DNA of 11,207 bases from Nitrospiraceae bacterium (GTDB taxonomy: Bacteria > Nitrospirota > Nitrospiria > Nitrospirales > UBA8639), in the NCBI GenBank assembly GCA_003523945.1, contig DOFS01000213.1, forward strand, positions 1-11,207, given 5' to 3'. The number at the start of each line of letters is the position of its first letter. The stretch's first letter is position 1. The position numbers were made by a program, and so were the translations under genes. Below are positions 1 to 5,655 of the stretch, piece after piece. Below the pieces are notes generated by a model. It worked only from the letters and a program-made list of their open reading frames with translations, had not been told where the DNA came from and ran no database searches.

Positions 1-1
1 A

Positions 2-58
2 GAAATTGAGAACGTTTTGAATGGTATTAAAGAGGAAGAAGATTTCACTGGCTTCTGA
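2..58 (+). CDS. 3' end of an unidentified gene (partial)
   Basis: The window opens inside a frame that reads 18 codons and stops at TGA (56-58). The visible tail is acidic (NGIKEEEDFTGF at the end) and too short to assign to a family. The case for a real gene end is its position: a hairpin with a seven-T tail begins 12 bases after the stop, on the same strand. No other frame in these 58 bases gives a better ending. The product and the rest of the gene lie outside the window. Confidence 0.45.
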   Translation, partial: EIENVLNGIKEEEDFTGF

Positions 59-70
59 TTTACGATACTC

Positions 71-103
71 CGAGATCGACGAAAAGACAAGATCCGTTTT
101 TTT
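71..103 (+). terminator. Rho-independent terminator after the partial gene
   Basis: A short stem pairs 71-77 with 91-96 (CG and GATC on the left, GATC and CG on the right, with one bulged A at 73). The loop is 13 bases and the stem runs straight into seven T (97-103). The stem is modest, but its position just after the TGA at 58 fits transcription on the + strand ending here. Confidence 0.6.
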
Positions 104-376
104 ATGCACATATAAACAGGTATGCGGTCATGGCAAAGGCAAACAATAAGGGGTCGGGAGATGTTGAGGAGGGTAGGTGAGAAGAAAAAACGCAGCAGGT
201 TCGAATTCCTACTGTCCCCTTACTCGCCTAGGCTGTTTGGATGTGTGAAATTTCATTTAGGGCTAAATGGACAATTCTGTAGGTCTTCTGCCAGATTGAC
301 AAACTTTTTCACCACGTGGTACCACAAAAGGTCTAGTGAATTTCAAGTTTTCCCATTATCAAGAAGGAGAAAAATC
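104..376. other. Untranslated stretch upstream of the peroxiredoxin gene
   Basis: No convincing gene lies here: the open frame running from 122 into the peroxiredoxin is low-complexity and non-homologous-looking before residue 86, and the strong ribosome binding site is at 361-369. Visible structure: a tRNA-like fold at 147-223 (a 7-bp stem enclosing a T-arm-like hairpin), a 10-base palindrome TGAAATTTCA at 246-255, and the 10-base palindrome ACCACGTGGT at 311-320 inside the possible promoter. The stretch could be a long leader or hold a small RNA. Confidence 0.5.
296..325 (+). promoter_or_regulatory. Possible sigma-70 promoter with palindrome, upstream of peroxiredoxin
   Basis: A perfect -35 hexamer TTGACA (296-301) is followed 18 bases later by TACCAC (320-325), a poor -10. 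The palindrome ACCACGTGGT (311-320) fills the spacer end and touches the -10, a position where a regulator could block or assist polymerase. The weak -10 keeps confidence low. The peroxiredoxin ribosome binding site AAGAAGGAG follows at 361-369. Confidence 0.3.
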
Positions 377-850
377 ATGTCTACAGATGTTGCTCCAGAA
401 ATTAAAGTCGGAGATGTGGCCCCGGATTTTACATTAAAGGACCAAGACCAAAAGGATATTAAGCTCAGCGACTATCGCGGAAAGAAGAATGTGGTTCTGG
501 CGTTTTATCCTCTGGATTGGAGCCCTGTTTGTACGGGAGAAAATAAATGTTTAACTGATGATTTCCCCAACTTTGAATCGGTCAATGCCGAAATTTTTGG
601 GATAAGCTGTGATAGCTTTTTTTCCCACAAAGCTTGGGCGGATTCCTTAGATCTTAAGCATCGATTGCTCGCTGATATGCATCGGACGGTTTCCAAGGCG
701 TACGGATTATATTTTGAGCCGCTGAATTGCTCAAAGCGGGCTACCGTCGTTGTGGATAAAAATGGAAAAGTAGCCTATGCGAAAGTTCAGGATATCAAAA
801 CCGCTCGTGACGACAAAGACATTTTGGAAGCATTGAAGAAATTGAATTAA
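377..850 (+). CDS. Peroxiredoxin, AhpE/BCP-like
   Basis: A 157-residue thiol peroxidase that would reduce H2O2 and organic hydroperoxides in the cytoplasm. The fold is covered end to end: an N-terminal APDFTLKD strand, the catalytic segment YPLDWSPVC with peroxidatic Cys52 and its supporting Ser49 and Pro45, ISCDS with Cys near 77, [15 protein letters not shown], and [14 protein letters not shown] supplying the conserved Arg near 118. A second Cys lies at 58, CX5C from Cys52, close to the CX4C pair of BCP proteins and a candidate resolving residue. Overall similarity looks nearest the AhpE group. I start it at 377 because AAGAAGGAG sits 7 bases upstream and homology begins there; the frame is open upstream to 122 but that part does not resemble the family. 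It is followed by its own terminator, so it is probably monocistronic. The thioredoxin-like protein next door is a possible reductant. Confidence 0.93.
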   Translation: MSTDVAPEIKVGDVAPDFTLKDQDQKDIKLSDYRGKKNVVLAFYPLDWSPVCTGENKCLTDDFPNFESVNAEIFGISCDSFFSHKAWADSLDLKHRLLADMHRTVSKAYGLYFEPLNCSKRATVVVDKNGKVAYAKVQDIKTARDDKDILEALKKLN

Positions 851-864
851 TCAAAAGGATAGTG

Positions 865-913
865 CCGACCGAAGGGTTTGGTTCTTGAACCTTCCCCTTC
901 GGTTGGTATTCTT
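865..913 (+). terminator. Strong hairpin terminator between peroxiredoxin and thioredoxin-like genes
   Basis: A 12-bp stem pairs 865-876 with 895-906 (one G-T wobble at 867/904). Inside the loop a second small stem, GGTT/AACC at 880-883 and 888-891, stacks on it. The tail is only TATTCTT, so termination may be partial and could let some transcripts reach the thioredoxin-like gene. Confidence 0.6.
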
Positions 914-929
914 GGACAGCGAGGCTGTG

Positions 930-1268
930 ATGTCCGGTATCGTAGAAGATGTGAACGATGACAATTATGAAGGGTTTACGGAGGCCAAGGCTGCGGTCGT
1001 GGCTTATGGCATTGCCACCTGTGAACCCTGTAAAGCGTATGATCCCATTCTAGCGGACACCGCTCAACAATATTCCGATGTGCGGTTTGGAAAAGCCAAA
1101 ATGCATGTTCCGGGGCGATGTCGTGCCATTAAAAAGCGACATCAATTTGAAACCTATCCCACCACTCATTTCTTTTCCCATGGAACTCTTGTGCTCACCA
1201 AAGAGGGAAAATTAGAACCTGCCGAACTCGCCAGCCTGATTCAGCAATATTTCACCAACCCCACCTAG
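930..1268 (+). CDS. Small thioredoxin-fold protein with a CEPC active site
   Basis: A 112-residue single-domain protein of the thioredoxin superfamily. It has the core elements: a strand AAVVAYGI, the redox motif Cys31-Glu-Pro-Cys34 followed by a helix (KAYDPILADTAQQY), a strand RFGKAKM, and the cis-proline segment TYPTTHFF with Pro77. A third Cys lies at 64. It lacks a signal peptide, so it should act in the cytoplasm as a disulfide reductant or oxidoreductase. The active-site Trp that precedes CGPC in classic thioredoxin is replaced by Thr30, and Gly by Glu, so substrate range and potential probably differ from TrxA. I prefer the ATG at 930, with GAGG at 921-924, over the TTG at 885, which falls inside the preceding terminator hairpin. 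It follows the peroxiredoxin on the same strand, making a functional pair plausible but unproven. Confidence 0.82.
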   Translation: MSGIVEDVNDDNYEGFTEAKAAVVAYGIATCEPCKAYDPILADTAQQYSDVRFGKAKMHVPGRCRAIKKRHQFETYPTTHFFSHGTLVLTKEGKLEPAELASLIQQYFTNPT

Positions 1269-1270
1269 AC

Positions 1271-1363
1271 ATGTTCTTGGGAGATTTCCTTTCAACTTAT
1301 TTTTTCCTTCCCAATCTGGTCCTATTACTTGGCGCAATTAGCTTAGTCAGTGTGGTCACTTAA
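1271..1363 (+). CDS. Possible 30-residue hydrophobic peptide
   Basis: An ATG two bases after the stop of the thioredoxin-like gene opens a 30-codon frame ending in TAA. The peptide has one acidic residue (Asp5), no basic residues, and a continuous hydrophobic run (LVLLLGAISLVSVV near the C-terminus) long enough for one membrane helix. No Shine-Dalgarno sequence is present; translation would have to rely on re-initiation after the TAG at 1266-1268. T-rich DNA yields hydrophobic frames by chance, so this is a candidate only. I do not recognise a family. Confidence 0.3.
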   Translation: MFLGDFLSTYFFLPNLVLLLGAISLVSVVT

Positions 1364-1364
1364 A

Positions 1365-1401
1365 ATTAATATGGGTGTAGCAAGAAGGTTAGGGCTACGC
1401 C
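1365..1401 (-). terminator. Weak terminator candidate at the end of the pterin synthase-like gene
   Basis: An 8-bp stem pairs 1374-1381 with 1394-1401 (one mismatch or wobble at 1376/1399) and overlaps the stop codon of the minus-strand gene. Reading on the minus strand it is followed by an A/T-rich tract that includes TTTT, but not a clean T run. Confidence 0.3.
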
Positions 1402-2198
1402 GAAAAGGTTGTCACGGCCCCTGGTTGCTGGCTGACGGAGACTCGATAAAGGGAGGGATTTTTGAAATGGGGGTTAAGGGTATCCCATGTGACCTTCGCA
1501 ATCGTGCATTCTGTGACGGGGAAATTGGCAAATGCCTGATCCTGGCTCAAATTTCGCTGATCAAACCGTGTAAGAACCTCGGTTCTGACGATTTGATCCA
1601 AGGTCTGTAAATTCATAACTTGTCCGGTGTCGGCGGGAATGGAGCCTTTGGTAGCAACCCAAAGATCGTAGTTATGTCCTTGAGTGTTACCCGTCCGGGA
1701 TTGATGCACTGCCGAAAACCCAAATCGTCGAGCGATTAAAGCCGATCCCCCGGTGAAGGACTGAGGATTCTCCTCCATGAAACTCTTGGTTACCTCAGCG
1801 TAGAGGGTTTCATCCTCATAAAGCCGAAGGGTTTCTGGAGTAGGGAGGTCTGGATGTTTTTCTAAAATATCCCACAGTGTAACAGCGAGGTTTTCGGTCG
1901 TGGGGATCCGGTCGATAAAGTATGCCGTATCTGAATTTAAATTTTTATGATCAAATTGTTCCAAAACCTCGTTCAAAATATTTTTCAAGTCATATAAATT
2001 GATGATCATCCCTGTGACGGGATCGATGGTTCCACGTAAGGTGACTTCCACCAAATAATTGTGCCCATGGGTATTCACATTATTACAGGGGCCGAATACG
2101 GTACGGTTCTTTGCGTCATCCCATTGAGGATTGTGGTAACGGTGGGAGGAGCAAAATTCTAAACGTTTGGTCAGAGTCGCTTTAGGTCTGTTAGCCAT
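1395..2198 (-). CDS. Tandem 6-pyruvoyl-tetrahydropterin synthase / QueD-family protein
   Basis: A 267-residue protein made of two copies of the PTPS/QueD fold. Family members convert dihydroneopterin triphosphate to 6-pyruvoyl-tetrahydropterin, or to 6-carboxy-tetrahydropterin for queuosine. Copy 1 (about 8-140) is complete: zinc ligands His19, His44 and His46 (the latter two in THGHNY), catalytic Cys38 (FGPCNN), DPVTGMIINLYDLK, catalytic His84 (FDHKNL) and pterin-binding Glu102 (TTEN). Its wording is closer to eukaryotic-type PTPS than to short bacterial QueD. Copy 2 (about 155-265) keeps the fold (QGHNY, TGQVMNLQTL, TE at 229-230) but has Gln173 in place of the first HGH histidine, Gln214 in place of the FDH histidine, and no Cys at the catalytic position. 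It is therefore probably structural or regulatory. The single-copy proteins form hexamers, so the fusion may form a trimer of fused units. The gene starts just beyond the terminator of the Fe-S carrier gene; I see no clear promoter or strong ribosome binding site. Confidence 0.88.
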   Translation of the reverse strand: MANRPKATLTKRLEFCSSHRYHNPQWDDAKNRTVFGPCNNVNTHGHNYLVEVTLRGTIDPVTGMIINLYDLKNILNEVLEQFDHKNLNSDTAYFIDRIPTTENLAVTLWDILEKHPDLPTPETLRLYEDETLYAEVTKSFMEENPQSFTGGSALIARRFGFSAVHQSRTGNTQGHNYDLWVATKGSIPADTGQVMNLQTLDQIVRTEVLTRFDQRNLSQDQAFANFPVTECTIAKVTWDTLNPHFKNPSLYRVSVSQQPGAVTTFSA

Positions 2199-2210
2199 GA
2201 AGTCTCAATT

Positions 2211-2256
2211 AAAAAAAGGGCCGGTCTTGGTTACTATGAAAGTCCAAGTCCAGCCC
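2211..2256 (-). terminator. Strong Rho-independent terminator of the Fe-S carrier gene
   Basis: On the minus strand a stem of 7 bp, one mismatch and 5 more bp (2244-2256 with 2218-2230, 13-base loop) is followed at once by seven T (2217 down to 2211). The pair at 2222/2252 works as G-U only in the minus-strand RNA, confirming the direction. It ends 12 bases before the ATG of the pterin synthase-like gene, so that gene needs its own promoter or read-through. Confidence 0.88.
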
Positions 2257-2287
2257 TGATTTGGTTAGTGCTCTGTGAGAATACTTG

Positions 2288-2608
2288 TTAGGTAGAAAAC
2301 GAGCTACCACATCCGCAGGTGGATTTCGCTTGTGGATTTTTAATAGCAAATCCTGACCCTTGGAGGCTATCAACGTAATCAACTTCTGCACCGCTGAGCA
2401 TCGGGGCGCTTTGAGAATCCACAATGACCTTCACGTCGCCTTTTTCAATGATTGTGTCATCGTCGCTGGTTTTATCTTCAAACGACATTCCGTATTGATA
2501 ACCGCTGCATCCTCCACCTTTGACGTAAATTCGAAGACCAACGGAGTTTTCTTCTTCTTTAATCAATTCCTTGATTTTCTGTTCTGCGATCGGGGTAATG
2601 GTCACCAT
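2288..2608 (-). CDS. erpA: A-type iron-sulfur carrier protein (ErpA/IscA family)
   Basis: A 106-residue A-type carrier that receives Fe-S clusters from a scaffold and delivers them to apoproteins in the cytoplasm. The length and all three ligand cysteines match the family: Cys34 in KGGGCSGYQYGMSF, and Cys98 and Cys100 in STCGCGSSF at the C-terminus. The segment SLQGSGFAIKNPQA is also typical. The ErpA, IscA and SufA branches cannot be separated with certainty by eye; GCSGYQYG leans toward ErpA. The ATG at 2608 is preceded by AAGGAGGA, about 10 bases away. The gene stands alone, with a promoter at 2698-2727, a leader of roughly 80 bases containing a perfect inverted repeat, and a strong terminator. 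No isc or suf genes are present in the window. The nearby Fe-S protein of the rubrerythrin cluster is one possible client. Confidence 0.93.
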   Translation of the reverse strand: MVTITPIAEQKIKELIKEEENSVGLRIYVKGGGCSGYQYGMSFEDKTSDDDTIIEKGDVKVIVDSQSAPMLSGAEVDYVDSLQGSGFAIKNPQAKSTCGCGSSFST

Positions 2609-2656
2609 AATAATTGTATCCTCCTTATTATCACATATTTTTTTGAAGATTCACCT

Positions 2657-2680
2657 TTCCTTTCAATCTGTTGAAAGGAA
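2657..2680. promoter_or_regulatory. Perfect inverted repeat in the erpA-like leader
   Basis: TTCCTTTCAA (2657-2666) and TTGAAAGGAA (2671-2680) are perfect 10-base arms around TCTG. There is no T run on either side, so it is not a terminator. It falls about 10-35 bases after the predicted transcript start of the Fe-S carrier gene, suiting either a repressor operator or an RNA stem. It does not match the IscR or PerR consensus that I know. Confidence 0.6.
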
Positions 2681-2697
2681 CATACTACTAAGACTAT

Positions 2698-2727
2698 ATC
2701 TTAAAGCACGCCTTTTGATCTTGTCAA
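2698..2727 (-). promoter_or_regulatory. Sigma-70-type promoter for the Fe-S carrier gene
   Basis: On the minus strand a perfect TTGACA (2727-2722) is followed 18 bases later by TAAGAT (2703-2698, four of six matches to TATAAT). The start of transcription would be near 2690, upstream of the inverted repeat and the ribosome binding site. It lies between the stop of the DUF3501 gene and the carrier gene, making the carrier an independent unit. Confidence 0.55.
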
Positions 2728-2777
2728 TTTATAAGGAAAACGTGATGTTGCGAAATCATGCATGGGAGAAGGATGAA

Positions 2778-3359
2778 TCACTCGAGATCTTTAATCCATT
2801 CCTGCCTCATTTCATGAGGAACTGGGGCTTCTGCTCGATATTGAGGGTGCAGAACCCTCAGAAAGGCAGGGATTTCCATTTGAACCAGGAGGTCGCGAAA
2901 AGTTGGTGTTGTGGAAAATCGCACAAAATGCACGGCACTAATTTTATCTTCTTTACTATGTCCGGCCTCAAAATTTGCAAAAATTGAGGTATCTCCGATC
3001 TTGAGTGCCACGGTATCGCCCTGGTCAATATTCTGAAAGGAATCCAGCAGCGATTGAATTTTTTCAGAATCGGTGATTTCGATAAACAGGGTTGCGCTCA
3101 ATTCATCCCTGCCGGGGAGCATAGCATTATATACGTCACATTCTTCTTGAATTTTTACAGGATCAAAGATGCGCTCTGTTCGAATCATTTCTTGAATTTG
3201 AAATAGCAGTGTTTCGCGATTCTCAAACACGAGTGTCATCAATGCTCCAACAGATATACGTCGCCGTTTTTTCAGCGCAATAATGTGTTGTCGAATGGTT
3301 GGACGGTCCTGTTCATATTGAGCGGCTGATAGGAGGTCTTGCGGTGTGAGCAGGTTCAT
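2778..3359 (-). CDS. DUF3501 family protein
   Basis: A 193-residue protein of the uncharacterised DUF3501 family. Recognisable segments are the basic KKRRRISVG (30-38), FENRETLLFQIQEM (45-58), IQEECDVYNAMLP (70-82), ELSATLFIEI (86-95) and a C-terminal FVRF...LHPQY region. No catalytic motif, signal peptide or membrane segment is visible; one Cys at 74 is the only obvious redox residue. Members of this family recur beside rubrerythrin and GlpC-like Fe-S proteins, exactly as here. Its ATG overlaps the TGA of the Fe-S gene in ATGA (3356-3359), implying coupled translation and matched amounts of the two proteins. A physical or electron-transfer partnership with the Fe-S protein is my inference. 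I see no convincing terminator after the stop. Confidence 0.88.
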   Translation of the reverse strand: MNLLTPQDLLSAAQYEQDRPTIRQHIIALKKRRRISVGALMTLVFENRETLLFQIQEMIRTERIFDPVKIQEECDVYNAMLPGRDELSATLFIEITDSEKIQSLLDSFQNIDQGDTVALKIGDTSIFANFEAGHSKEDKISAVHFVRFSTTPTFRDLLVQMEIPAFLRVLHPQYRAEAPVPHEMRQEWIKDLE

Positions 3360-4639
3360 AGTGTTATTCCATAGGCGTTACGAACAACTTGAATAGGATG
3401 AAGAGTCGATTGAGTCGGTGGAGTCGGTGGAGTTTGAAGGGCCTGGTCCAATTGTATTGCCGACAGAGGACAGTCGGAGGCCACGATGTCAAAAGGCTCA
3501 TTTTCTATTTCGCGCACGGCCTTCTTGGCAATTTTCATCGAGAGATCAAAAAATTCAGTCTTGGCACTCCAGGCTCCATCATGGCCTGAACATTTCTCGA
3601 TGAGATGAACTGTGGCGCCGGTCAACTCCATCAATTCTTTTGATTTAAAACCGATATTCTGATCCCGTAAATGACAGGGAATTTGATACGCGACGCGTCC
3701 AGGATTGGTCTGGAAGTCCAGGGAAAGCCTGCCATCCCGTTTGAGACGCATCAAATATTCACAAAGATCAAATGTCCGTTCGCTCAATTGCTTCATCTCT
3801 GGTGTGGATTTGAGATAGGGGTATTCCCGTTTGAACATCAGGCTGCAACTGGGAGCGGGAATGACGATGTCATATCCTTGCTCGAGATATGGCGCAAAGA
3901 GCTGATATTGAGACTCGGCAATCTTTGCCATTCCATCGGTATCACCCAAGTCAAACCGTGGCATTCCACAGCACTGCTGCTCCGGAGGCACTACGACCTC
4001 AATGCCGTTTTTCTCCAAAATTTGCACAGCGGCTTTTCCAATGTCAGTCACCTGATATGTCACCAAGCAACTTGGGAAAAAGGCCACTTTCCCGTGGCCG
4101 GTGGATGATACGGTAGCCGGCTTCCGCTGATTCCACCATTGGGTAAAGGTCTGGTTTTGAAACGGGAGAACCTGCCGGCTTTTGTGCACTCCAACCGTAC
4201 GCTCAACCAGCCGGCGCAGCCAGGGAGTGCGAAGAGCCCAATTGGTCAATGGGGCAGTCAGGCTGCCAAGCTTTCCGATCAAATCCGTTTGAATCAAAAG
4301 TTTGTCACGCCAGGTGGCGCCACCTTCGGCCGTCCGCTGCTTTTTCCAGGCAGCCATGAGCCGCGGAAAGTCCAGATCGTATTGATGGGGTGGCGAATAT
4401 GGGCAGTGGTTGAAACAGAGCTTGCAGTAATAACATTCCTGTTCAATCTTTATGAAATCCTGTGCGGTGAAACGTGTGGAGTCGCTCTCATACTCATCAA
4501 TGCGGTCAATGAGGGTATTAAACGAAGGGCACAAATTAAAGCATCGTCGACATCCGTCACAGACATCAAAGATCCGTCTTGTCTCGGTTTCGAGTTCAGA
4601 ACGCGTCCAGCCGGGAGTGATAAGGTCAAATTTTGGCAT
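3356..4639 (-). CDS. GlpC/HdrD-like (4Fe-4S) and CCG-domain oxidoreductase
   Basis: A 427-residue iron-sulfur protein related to the C subunit of anaerobic glycerol-3-phosphate dehydrogenase and to heterodisulfide reductase subunit D. The N-terminus carries two 4Fe-4S motifs: Cys27-X2-Cys30-X2-Cys33-X3-Cys37 and Cys69-X2-Cys72-X2-Cys75-X3-Cys79. Two cysteine-rich CCG-type domains follow. The first has Cys191 (FFPSCLV) and Cys223-Cys224 (QCCGMPR). The second has Cys265 (APSCS), Cys322 (IPCH), Cys350 in KCSGHDG, and Cys390. The second motif reads CSG rather than CCG, so its cluster ligation may differ. There is no flavin domain and no clear membrane helix. The gene lies between rubrerythrin and DUF3501, suggesting an electron-donor role in peroxide reduction rather than glycerol metabolism. 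It starts 34 bases past the rubrerythrin terminator, with a weak ribosome binding site, so expression may be kept low. Confidence 0.88.
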   Translation of the reverse strand: MPKFDLITPGWTRSELETETRRIFDVCDGCRRCFNLCPSFNTLIDRIDEYESDSTRFTAQDFIKIEQECYYCKLCFNHCPYSPPHQYDLDFPRLMAAWKKQRTAEGGATWRDKLLIQTDLIGKLGSLTAPLTNWALRTPWLRRLVERTVGVHKSRQVLPFQNQTFTQWWNQRKPATVSSTGHGKVAFFPSCLVTYQVTDIGKAAVQILEKNGIEVVVPPEQQCCGMPRFDLGDTDGMAKIAESQYQLFAPYLEQGYDIVIPAPSCSLMFKREYPYLKSTPEMKQLSERTFDLCEYLMRLKRDGRLSLDFQTNPGRVAYQIPCHLRDQNIGFKSKELMELTGATVHLIEKCSGHDGAWSAKTEFFDLSMKIAKKAVREIENEPFDIVASDCPLSAIQLDQALQTPPTPPTQSTLHPIQVVRNAYGITL

Positions 4640-4672
4640 AGGTCATGATGGATGGGGAGGGTCCGTATCTGT

Positions 4673-4718
4673 AAAAAAATGATTACAGGGCGGCAGCCTT
4701 TTTTGACTGCCGCCCTGT
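4673..4718 (-). terminator. Strong terminator between rubrerythrin and the Fe-S gene
   Basis: A perfect 12-bp GC-rich stem (4685-4696 with 4707-4718, 10-base loop) is followed on the minus strand by AATCA and then seven T (4679-4673). It begins 18 bases after the rubrerythrin stop. The five-base gap before the T run may make it leaky. No clear promoter follows before the Fe-S gene at 4639, so this looks like a point that lowers downstream expression inside one operon. Confidence 0.85.
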
Positions 4719-4736
4719 GACATGATGCCGAAGTTA

Positions 4737-5165
4737 TCAGCCCTGTTTCAGGGTTTCCAGCCCTTTCGTAAAACGGTTTGCATGAGATCGTTCCGCTTTG
4801 GCTAAGGTCTCAAACCATTCGGCGAGTTCCTCAAGTCCTTCATCACGAGCGGTTTTGGCCATACCGGGATACATCTGGGTATATTCATAGGTCTCACCCT
4901 CAATCGACGCTTTCAAATTGGCTTCGGTGTTGCCAATCGGTACTCCGGTCGCGGGATCACCAACTTCTTTCAGGAAATCTAAGTGTCCAAACGCATGTCC
5001 GGTTTCCGCTTCCGATGTATCGCGGAACAGACCGCCGATATCGGTAAAGCCCTCAATATCCGCCCTACGTGCGAAATATAAATATCGCCGATTGGCTTGC
5101 GATTCACCAGCAAACGCAGCTTTTAAGTTTTCGTGGCTTTTTGTGCCTTTAAGACCTTTACCCAT
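4737..5165 (-). CDS. Rubrerythrin-type diiron protein without a rubredoxin domain
   Basis: A 142-residue four-helix diiron protein that should reduce H2O2 to water in the cytoplasm. All expected ligands are visible: Glu21 ([10 protein letters not shown]), Glu54 with His57 (EAETGH), Glu91 and Glu94 ([11 protein letters not shown]), and Glu125 with His128 (AERSH). The C-terminal rubredoxin domain of classic rubrerythrin (two CXXC knuckles) is absent; the protein has no Cys at all, so electrons must come from a partner. I start it at 5165, where AAAGGAGG lies about six bases upstream; the longer frame to 5288 encodes sequence that is really the tail region of the overlapping repressor gene. The start lies inside the end of the PerR-like gene (8-base overlap), tying its expression to the peroxide sensor. 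The next genes encode Fe-S and DUF3501 proteins, the likely donors. Confidence 0.92.
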   Translation of the reverse strand: MGKGLKGTKSHENLKAAFAGESQANRRYLYFARRADIEGFTDIGGLFRDTSEAETGHAFGHLDFLKEVGDPATGVPIGNTEANLKASIEGETYEYTQMYPGMAKTARDEGLEELAEWFETLAKAERSHANRFTKGLETLKQG

Positions 5166-5652
5166 GGAGTCCTCCTTTGGCGGTTGTGGGGTGTACCCCC
5201 GATGATGAGCGGTTAATTGGGCGCCTGGTGTGGTGGCGACAGGTGCCGCAAAACCCACGAAAGGCGACTTGATGACTGGTGATTTCAAAATCTTTGGGGA
5301 TGCCGACCGGGGAGGTCAGGCGATTTAATCGAGGATCCATGACATCGACAATGGCCTGGCATCCCAAACAAATCAAATGGTGATGGGGTGAGAGGTTGGC
5401 ATCAAATCGAGCGCGTGTATGGCCAATGTTGACTTCATGGATCAACCCAGAGGTACGCAAGACCCCAAGGGTGTAATAAACGGTGTTGAGAGACATCATG
5501 GGGAATTGCGGAGCTACTTCGGCAAAGAGATCTTCCGCAGTGGGATGAGCGGTGCTGCGGAGAAGTGCATTATAAATGGCTGTTCGCTGGGGGGTGGTTT
5601 TCAATCCGCATCCCCGAAACTTCTGCTTGATGTCATTAAAAGAAATATCCAT
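5158..5652 (-). CDS. perR: Fur-family peroxide-responsive repressor (PerR-like)
   Basis: A 164-residue Fur-family DNA-binding repressor. The N-terminal winged helix includes LKTTPQRTAIYNALL (17-31), AHPTAEDLF (35-43) and a recognition region SLNTVYYTLGVL (54-65). Structural zinc is held by two CXXC pairs, Cys95/Cys98 (HLICLGC) and Cys135/Cys138 (FCGTC). The regulatory metal residues line up with B. subtilis PerR: His36, Asp84, His90, His92 and Asp103. Asp at the 84 and 103 positions is the mark of PerR rather than Fur, so I call it a sensor where Fe-catalysed histidine oxidation releases DNA. The C-terminus runs about 26 residues past the last CXXC, longer than usual, because the frame reads through the rubrerythrin ribosome binding site. 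An AGGA sits upstream of the ATG, and the promoter carries a 7-1-7 palindrome, consistent with self-regulation and control of rubrerythrin. Confidence 0.9.
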   Translation of the reverse strand: MDISFNDIKQKFRGCGLKTTPQRTAIYNALLRSTAHPTAEDLFAEVAPQFPMMSLNTVYYTLGVLRTSGLIHEVNIGHTRARFDANLSPHHHLICLGCQAIVDVMDPRLNRLTSPVGIPKDFEITSHQVAFRGFCGTCRHHTRRPINRSSSGVHPTTAKGGLHG

Positions 5653-5655
5653 ATC

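Noticed and set aside
147..223. A functional tRNA gene
   Set aside because: The acceptor-like stem and T-arm-like hairpin are present, but the T-arm stem is 8 bp with an 8-base loop and a mismatch, and no D arm, anticodon arm or CCA is visible. Kept only as a tRNA-like fold.
122..376. N-terminal extension of the peroxiredoxin from an ATG at 122
   Set aside because: The 85 extra residues are low in complexity, do not look like the family, and the strong ribosome binding site is directly before ATG 377.
3671..4648. Several long plus-strand open frames
   Set aside because: They are antisense shadows of the Fe-S oxidoreductase gene, whose cysteine motifs are unambiguous.
5166..5288. N-terminal extension of rubrerythrin from an ATG at 5288
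   Set aside because: These bases encode the end of the PerR-like protein in another frame, and AAAGGAGG marks ATG 5165 as the start.
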